Origin: Mermis nigrescens
Taxonomy: Eukaryota; Nematoda; Enoplea; Mermithida; Mermithidae
Direction: 5' to 3'
Assembly (NCBI GenBank): GCA_036768485.1
Contig: JAVLUZ010000509.1
Location: 513,221-577,220 of the forward strand
DNA: 64,000 nucleotides
Below, piece after piece: positions 57,700 through 64,000 of this stretch; position 1 is the stretch's first letter, and each line of letters starts with the position of its first letter. Position numbers and translations under genes: made by a program. Below the pieces are notes generated by a model, which was not told the DNA's origin, searched no databases, and saw nothing but the letters and a program-made list of their open reading frames with translations.

Positions 57700-58733
57700 T
57701 TCTTCTAAAATGCTCGGATTTTGCAATTTTTCAACATGTTGAATAGCGCAAATTGTCTTGTACTACAAGGTTACTCACTCCTGCTTCCACCTTGGACTTC
57801 TCTGGATCCAAAATTGGGCTGGAACCATCCTGTATGGCGTATGCTCAGCCCATACGCTGGAACTCCAGCGATTGGTTACCAGCCCGCTGTGGAATGGTTG
57901 CAGGGCTTTGACCTGTTGGTATTGGTAGCCTCCAATTAGTCGTGGATTCCAGGGTCCTAATTTTTTTGTAGCCTCATTTTTGCCAAGTAGAGCTCGACAA
58001 TTTTGACTAGTGTGTCCCCATTGCCCACATTGATAGCACTGAACCAATAAAAAATGGTGTTGTGACCATGTGGACAGCAAGAAAATTCTGGGGAGAGGGG
58101 TTCAAGATTTTTTGAAGGTCAAAAAATGGTCTTAAAAATGGTGGTATGGCGATAAAGATACCATTTTCAACATTTATCATCAAGCACTATCCATTGGCAT
58201 CAAAAAATTGCAAAAAAACGAAAATAATTTCTAAAAATTGAATTCTGGGGGGATATTTTGATTTCTGGGGATTGCATACCCCCACGCGCTGGTGTGGTTG
58301 TGACTGAGGCGGCAATTTATATCAAGATGACCATTACTGAGCAGAGTCATTTCATTTTTTGCCACTTTTATTTTGCAGCTGCCACGGCATTAGCTGCTTA
58401 CTTACTGCAAATGAACTGCTAGATGGTTGCCATTCTGCCTCAAGTCGCTGCTGAGTCTCTGCTTGTTGAGCCAGCATCTCCGCCTCCTGAAATGTTGTCA
58501 GTTTCTTGTCTGATACAAAACGCCAAAAGTCAGAATTTAACCATCTACAAAAAATCTTTGAGTCAAAGCATGCAGGGTATTCACATCTACATTAGGATAG
58601 GCCTGAATAGCCAAAGGGCATATTTAGTCACTGATTCATGTGACCATTGACATCTAGAATGTAATTGCAATGCTTCGAGCTCCATATTTTCTTGGGGCAC
58701 AAAGCATTGTCTCAGACGTTTGACTAATGCGTC
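57700..58733 (-). pseudogene. gag: Gag of element E with CCHC knuckle, split by a MITE
   Basis: Read leftwards: capsid-domain text LVKRLRQCFVP, LEALQLHSRCQWSHESV, a shift near 58610, VNTLHALTQRFFVDGL and a Gln-rich helix (FQEAEMLAQQAETQQRLEAEW), then the MITE (58067-58296), the knuckle CYQCGQWGHTSQNC (about 58038-57997) and a Pro/Trp-rich tail. The N-terminal part is cut off at 58733 by a fragment of the Chapaev-like element. Confidence 0.78.
58067..58296 (+). mobile_element. hAT-like MITE, copy 9 (230 bp), inside gag of E
   Basis: CATGTGGACAGC...CGCGCTGGTGTG with an exact 8-bp duplication GTTGTGAC (58059-58066 and 58297-58304). Confidence 0.93.
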
Positions 58734-58893
58734 AGCTATTATTCTGTGAGGTTCTGACATATTTAAAAATTGTTTTGGGTAAATAGCTAGAAATTTTGAT
58801 GTTCTGTCTAATGAGCTGTCTCATAATCTGAATCCTTTTAGTTCGTTAAGGAAAGTCCAAAACCTCAAAATTATTCATTGTATAGTGAAAACA
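58734..58893. mobile_element. Chapaev-like element, copy 3 (3' fragment)
   Basis: Matches the last 165 bp of the copies at 9989 and 51768 (AGCTATTATTCTGTGAG to GTGAAAACAACAT); joins gag of element E directly at 58733. Confidence 0.8.
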
Positions 58894-58914
58894 ACATAAA
58901 TAATATATACATGC

Positions 58915-59160
58915 CCCAGCCTTGTAGCTAGTAGTTTTATGCAACCTGCACTTGTAGCTTCAAGGCTTGTGCAACTTATAAAACTGGTAGCAATAACAAG
59001 TGATTTTATGCAACACAGACTTCTAGATACAAGACTTGTAGAACTTGTAGTTTTGCACTTGTAGGACTTGTGGCTTGTAAATTTTAGCTAATAGTTTTAT
59101 GCAACAGAATTCACTTGTAGCTTGTAAGACTTCTGGCGACTACATGCCTTTTATGCAACA
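58915..59160. repeat. Degenerate repeat of CTTGTAG and TTTTATGCAAC motifs
   Basis: ACTTGTAGCTTGTAAGACTT-like words alternate with four copies of TTTTATGCAAC over about 245 bp; unit boundaries are irregular. Confidence 0.6.
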
Positions 59161-59596
59161 AGCCCCTGACTTCAAAGTTAGAATCATTCAAAGTCTGAAG
59201 GCCAACCATGTGCCTGAATTTTGTCTGCTTCAAAAAATGCAGTTCCAAAATATGTTTGTCTTACTACCATACATCAATTTACACTATGGTGTAAAGTGGT
59301 TAAGACTAGCTGATAGCACATATTACAAGTTGATCTAGGATCTCTTTGAAAATTTGCTTAATTATCCATTGTTTCAAGGTTTTAGGAGCTTGAGAGCAAG
59401 CTTGATCAGAACTTTTGAAGGAGGGGTTCAAAACTACCATTAAGATTCAATATGAATATCATAGAATTATAAAGTAAAAATTTCTCTCTGTGCACATACA
59501 CACACAACTCAAATTCAATATTATATGTAGATTGTGCAGTAGTTCTATAGTCTGTTTGTTGACCTAATGCATGGATCCACTCAATAAGTTGAAAAT

Positions 59597-59832
59597 CACA
59601 CCTGGGCGTAGGGGTTTGGGGGTATGCACCCCCAGAAACCAAAATACCCCCCAGAACTCAATTGTTGAGAACTTTTTCGCTTTTTTCGCAATTTTTTGAT
59701 GCCAATGGATAGTGCTTGATGAGAAACATCAAAAAATGGTGTTTTTATCACCATACCACCATTTTTAAAGCCATTTTTTGATCTTCAAAAAATCTTGCAC
59801 CCCCATCCAGAAATTTCTTGCTGCCCACGTAG
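59597..59832 (-). mobile_element. hAT-like MITE, copy 10 (236 bp), inverted
   Basis: CACACCTGGGCGTAG...GCCCACGTAG; flanks TTGAAAAT and a shifted GTTAAAAT are a plausible decayed 8-bp duplication. Confidence 0.88.
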
Positions 59833-60032
59833 GGTTAAAATCCGTATTATTGTAGTACTTGTTTTACCATCACATGGCGCGGATTTTGTAGAAAACTTTT
59901 TGATGGTTATGGTATGTCAAACAATAGTGCAACTGTGTGTTACAGTGATAAGCAAGTTTGTTCACCATAGTGAATTCATGCACCAGGATGAAATGATAGA
60001 CTATAGCTATGTATTTACTTGTAGGTACCAAT

Positions 60033-60273
60033 CATACCTGAATGTGGAAGGGTTTAGATTGGAGGTGGGATATGCACCCCCAGAATGCTAAGCACCTGTT
60101 AATATTTACAGAATTTAGTTTTTTAAATTTTTTTCACATTTTTGATGCCAATAAATAAAACTTGACAACATCTTCAAAAATTATTTTTTATAATTGCATA
60201 ATTTTTAAAACCAATATTTGACTTCTTGTAAAGTTTTACACTCTCAGTAGAAATTAGGTGCTGCCCACTTATG
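60033..60273 (-). mobile_element. hAT-like MITE, copy 11 (241 bp), inverted, strongly diverged
   Basis: CATACCTGAATGTGG...GCCCACTTATG; flanks GTACCAAT and ATACCAAT, an 8-bp duplication with one difference. Inner sequence has many changes, so this is an old copy. Confidence 0.8.
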
Positions 60274-60281
60274 ATACCAAT

Positions 60282-61118
60282 GCTTTAAAGGGAAATTAGT
60301 CTAGTTCATAAGTTTCAATGATAAATCTGCTATGAATTCTAATCGGATATAATGCAGTACTTCAGAGTGTATAGGTAAAAATGCTTCAATTAATCAACTA
60401 GAAATAAATCAGTAAGATGGAAGGAATAAACAACAGAAACATGGTTACACTAACACAATAATGTAGAAATTGGCTGTAATGATTAATCAGTCAAATTGTT
60501 TGATAAAATGTCAAGCATATGAATATAATCAATTTCCAATGGCACTGGAAATTAATGTTTGCTTTCTTCTTAGGTGTGTCAAAAATTGCCAAAGTAGATT
60601 ATTTTGGCGATTCTGGAAAATTATGATCATCCTTATTGAATAATTTTAGTTCCACTTGTTTGTTGTTGCATAAATGTTGAGAGCAAATTTTCAACATCAT
60701 GTCGAAGCATGAGAGCAAAGCTCATTTTGCAAAAACATAATCTAAATTCACTTTATATTAGTCTGTTTCACAAAAACCTTGCATACAAAAATCAGTTTTG
60801 AGCCTTCAGGCGTGTAGCTGTAAAAAGTGATTTCCAGGCAGCCTAATGAAATGTGACTCTGTACAATAAAACATCATAAGCTTGTCAATTGTTATGCCCT
60901 ATATCACAATTGTCCTTTCAGTTAAAAAAGCTTACACTGATTCAAAAATTGTGATCTATGCACAAGATTTAGTGAAATAGACTGTAGAAAATGACTTATT
61001 CAAACAATTAAATTCTTGGCATAATGATGTTTAACACAAAAGTATGAAGTAAAATTTGCAAGTTTAGATTTATTAGATTTATATATAAATAACTGAATCA
61101 AAATACAATATAACAAGC
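60282..61118. other. AT-rich DNA, nothing recognised
   Basis: No supported gene or repeat. Confidence 0.5.
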
Positions 61119-61370
61119 ATGAAGTCTGTCAGAGGGCAATTGCATCATTTAAAAAATCCCAATGTATCCCAGGAAAAAACATCATTTTCAGCATTTGTCT
61201 TTAAGCCCTATGCATTGACATCAAGAAATGGCAAAACAATCAAGAACAATTTAAAAATTAAATTCTGCAGGGGCATTATCTGTAATTTTAATTTTCTTTG
61301 TTAGGTGTTTGGCCTTCTGGAGGGGTGCATGCATATCTATTACCCTCTAAACCATCACACCCACTTATGG
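61119..61370 (+). mobile_element. Probable MITE copy 12, very diverged
   Basis: The inner text (ACATCATTTTCAGCATTTGTC..., CATTGACATCAAGAAATGGCAAAAC, AAATTCTGCAGGGGC, GGAGGGGTGCATGCATA) follows the MITE order, ending CACACCCACTTATGG. Ends and duplication are not clear. Confidence 0.55.
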
Positions 61371-64000
61371 TGCTATCTATATGTGTATGGATTATTAAAA
61401 TTTAAACATATATATATGTGTATATTTCAAAAGTGCAATTTATTCATATAAATATTTAAAATTTTATGCAAAATTATCACTCTCCCCTATACAGTTTATT
61501 ACAGTCATTCCTGCCATAGATGTTTTTTAACAAACAGTTTCTGGCTTGGTTAGACCAAAAAAATAAGTTAACTGCAGTGTCACAGTTTAGTTCACATTCG
61601 AAATATGTTCCTTCTGCAGAGTGTGTAATTTTCTAAAATTTCCATAAAAAAACCTAGCAGTAATATATCTGATTAAACTTATAACTCGTAATTAAAATGT
61701 TGTAATTAACGATACACTTAAAAATCCTTTAAAAAATGTTTAAACCAAAATAAAACACTTACTTAAAAATAATAAGTTCTTGCCTAGTATTCTAAAGTGG
61801 TTGAGACTTAGGCAATTGTCATTCCAAAATTAGCTGTTATACCCAAGTATAAACTTGCAAATGGTTTTAAGCCATGTTAAAACAAACAGCAAACTTGCTT
61901 ATCATATATTTGAAAAGTATTCAACTATTGCCTAATGTCATTAAGACATAAGTATATGAACCTAGAATTGCTTCATTTTTTTGATTTTGTCAGGTAATCC
62001 TGTTGGTTACAACATGGTTAGCATAGTTCTCTTATGGTCAGGAGAATTAAAATATACGTCTTTATTTGATTATGACTTTTTTATTATATTTATTTGCTCC
62101 TTTTTTACTCCGCTGTGCAAATTAGCTAGGTTACATTAATTTTTTCCATGTATTCTTCCACATTTTCATGTGTTAAGTGGGGATTGCATTGTCAAGGACA
62201 TGTGAAAATGGTGTGTATACAATCCTTGTTTTTAAAAATCAAACAAAGCTATCAACTCAAAATACATATGTAATTGTTACAAATGTTGACTTCTAATAAT
62301 TCCAAGTTTACAAAAATGAATAACATTACATCTAAAGTAAAAGTAGGGACCTACACACTTTGATTTGATTCCAGTTTGTCCAAAATCAGTGGGCATTATT
62401 TGTCTCAGAAACTTGTGCAAATGATGTACGGGTTCTTCATCAATGATAATTGCCACTATCATCAATCTTTGCTAAATTTGCAACAATTTTGTTCAGTTAA
62501 ATTGTCTAAATAAGTGCTAATAATGATTCATATTATGTTTTCATGTATTTTCTAATTTTTATATTATCACTTTGACTTGTATTTGTATATTAACTTGATT
62601 TAAATTAGAAATAGCATAGCTCCCTTAAGCAATTTTGGACCAAAATCAGATGCTTGAACACACCTTTCTGAATTAATTTATACAGTTCAGTCAATGGAAA
62701 AAAACTTAAAATAACATGCATTATAATGATCCAATAGGTTTCAATTATTTCTTTTTGTAAATCTTAAAGCATTGCACTTTGATGTAGACTGAAAAAGAAT
62801 AGTAAGGTTCAAGTAAAAAGTTATGAATTGGTTATTAAAATTAGGAGTACTAGTTGACTTGCTCATCAATTACTATTATCTTCATATACTGTACTTTTTC
62901 ATACTGTACAGCTTGTACTCCATCCAATATTCTTTAAAGTTATGCCATTCTGTGCCAATATTGCACCTGTAAATAATTCTCATACTACAAATTGTAGCCT
63001 TTGAATGGTCAATTTAATTGAAAAATATTGTATTAAAAATTGTCAAACAATCACAAATGTATCATTTATGCATATAATGGGAAAGTGGAGGCCACTGCCA
63101 TCAAGAAATCAGTCAGAAAATTAATGTCCAGCAATTTTGATATGATGGAACACATTGGCATACTTTTTGATATCAAAATCAGCAAAGATGTCAAAAATTT
63201 TCAGCTGCTTCAAGTTGGATTAAGACTTTCATCTACTTCATGCATCAATCTGTATTATTCACTTTTAAAAATGAATAAATACAGTCAAAATGGACTAAAA
63301 ATGCTGTTTAAATTTTAAATTACAACAAAGAAAAGTTAAATGACCTATTTTAATCATTTTGATGGTTAAAAAGCAACAAATGTGTGAATGTTGATATTGC
63401 TGTTTTAAATTTTGCATATTTTACTCCTGCCAACATTGACCTGGACTGTGCTGATCAGGGATAATAAACTAGTACTATGCACAAATGTGTATATTTTATA
63501 GTATATCTATATATTATGTGTACAAAAAGTTTTCCCCTTGTACAAACACTTTTCTAGAGATCTTTTTACATGTACAAAGAGGCTATGTACTGAAAAATGA
63601 TGTGCATACATATATTTGTTCTGCATTGACACATATTCAATATTACACCAAAATCTGGAACAAACACAAGAGAAATTGATTTTTTCACTCACAGACTCTG
63701 CTAAGAATGTTTAGAAAAAAAAGCAATTTTCAACACTCTCTGGGTGATCCATCTATTAATATGATAAAACTTAACCTTTACAACAGAATGTTTTTCCAAA
63801 CACAAGACTCGTTTGTTTGATTGTGCATCAATCAGAATTATTAAGTATGGTTCCTATTTGGCACCACTCGCTATCTTTCTTGTATGATTAATTTAGATTT
63901 TGTAGAAACAAAAATCGCCAAAAACTGGCTGTAGCATTGCGGACTAAGATGTAAAAGGATCACTTGAAATATTCTTTAACTGGTACAAAAATTTAAAAAA
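61371..64000. other. AT-rich non-coding tail
   Basis: No gene recognised. CAGTCAAAATGGACTAAAAATG near 63283 also occurs near 40229 in a similar context (followed by AAATTAC.ACAACAA), so an unnamed interspersed repeat is likely there. Confidence 0.5.

Larger units (their letters stand above)
54870..58733 (-). mobile_element. LTR element E fragment: gag, env-like, protease
   Basis: Same gene order as B and C but on the minus strand. Neither LTR was seen; the left side ends after protease and the right side in gag. Element D (integrase plus 3' gene, same strand) lies 17 kb to the left and could be the other half of one element, although the protein divergence cannot be judged here. Confidence 0.7.

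Overview
The window reads as AT-rich nuclear DNA of a metazoan, probably an aquatic invertebrate, although the species cannot be told from the sequence. No intact host gene was recognised. What can be read is a graveyard of nested mobile elements. Almost every reading frame carries stops or frameshifts, so nearly all coding entries are given as pseudogenes.

Layout. (1) 1-2837 and 12797-15600: a Ty3/Gypsy-like LTR element (A) with two tandem protease domains, RT, RNase H, integrase, a 3' accessory gene and an LTR. It is split by (2) 2838-12790, a roughly 10-kb Polinton/Maverick. The Polinton has terminal inverted repeats of about 430 bp and near-identical 6-bp target duplications. It carries a truncated protein-primed DNA polymerase, a chromodomain integrase, a TATA-binding-protein homologue, packaging ATPase, pX-like and pVI-like proteins, capsid protein, adenain-type protease and a truncated penton-type protein. 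(3) 15122-19680: element B, same family as A (LTR, tRNA-Gln primer site, gag, env-like, protease). (4) 19681-31474: element C (LTR, gag, env-like/protease, RT, RNase H, integrase, (TA)n, a 3' DEDDy exonuclease gene, polypurine tract, LTR). (5) 32.7-33.7 kb: a fragment of a second Polinton. (6) 34.4-37.2 kb, minus: element D (integrase plus 3' exonuclease-like gene). (7) 37.2-52.7 kb: AT-rich DNA without recognisable genes. (8) 52.9-53.9 kb, minus: a CENP-B/Tigger/Jerky-type transposase remnant. (9) 54.8-58.7 kb, minus: element E (gag, env-like, protease). (10) A non-coding tail to 64 kb. Two non-autonomous DNA transposon families are scattered through all of this: a roughly 260-bp hAT-like MITE (8-bp target duplications) and an 0.88-kb Chapaev-like element (CAC...GTG ends, 4-bp duplications).

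Main points. First, the Polinton encodes its own TBP-like protein, and a TCTATAAATA(CT) box sits close to 42 nt before the ATG of many of its genes on both strands, which suggests an element-encoded promoter-recognition system. Second, the LTR elements put an env-like membrane glycoprotein between gag and the protease, joined to the protease, rather than after pol; three copies (B, C, E) agree. Third, three copies (A, C, D) carry an RNase D/WRN-type 3'-5' exonuclease-like gene after integrase. The catalytic residues are all visible in C and substituted in A and D.
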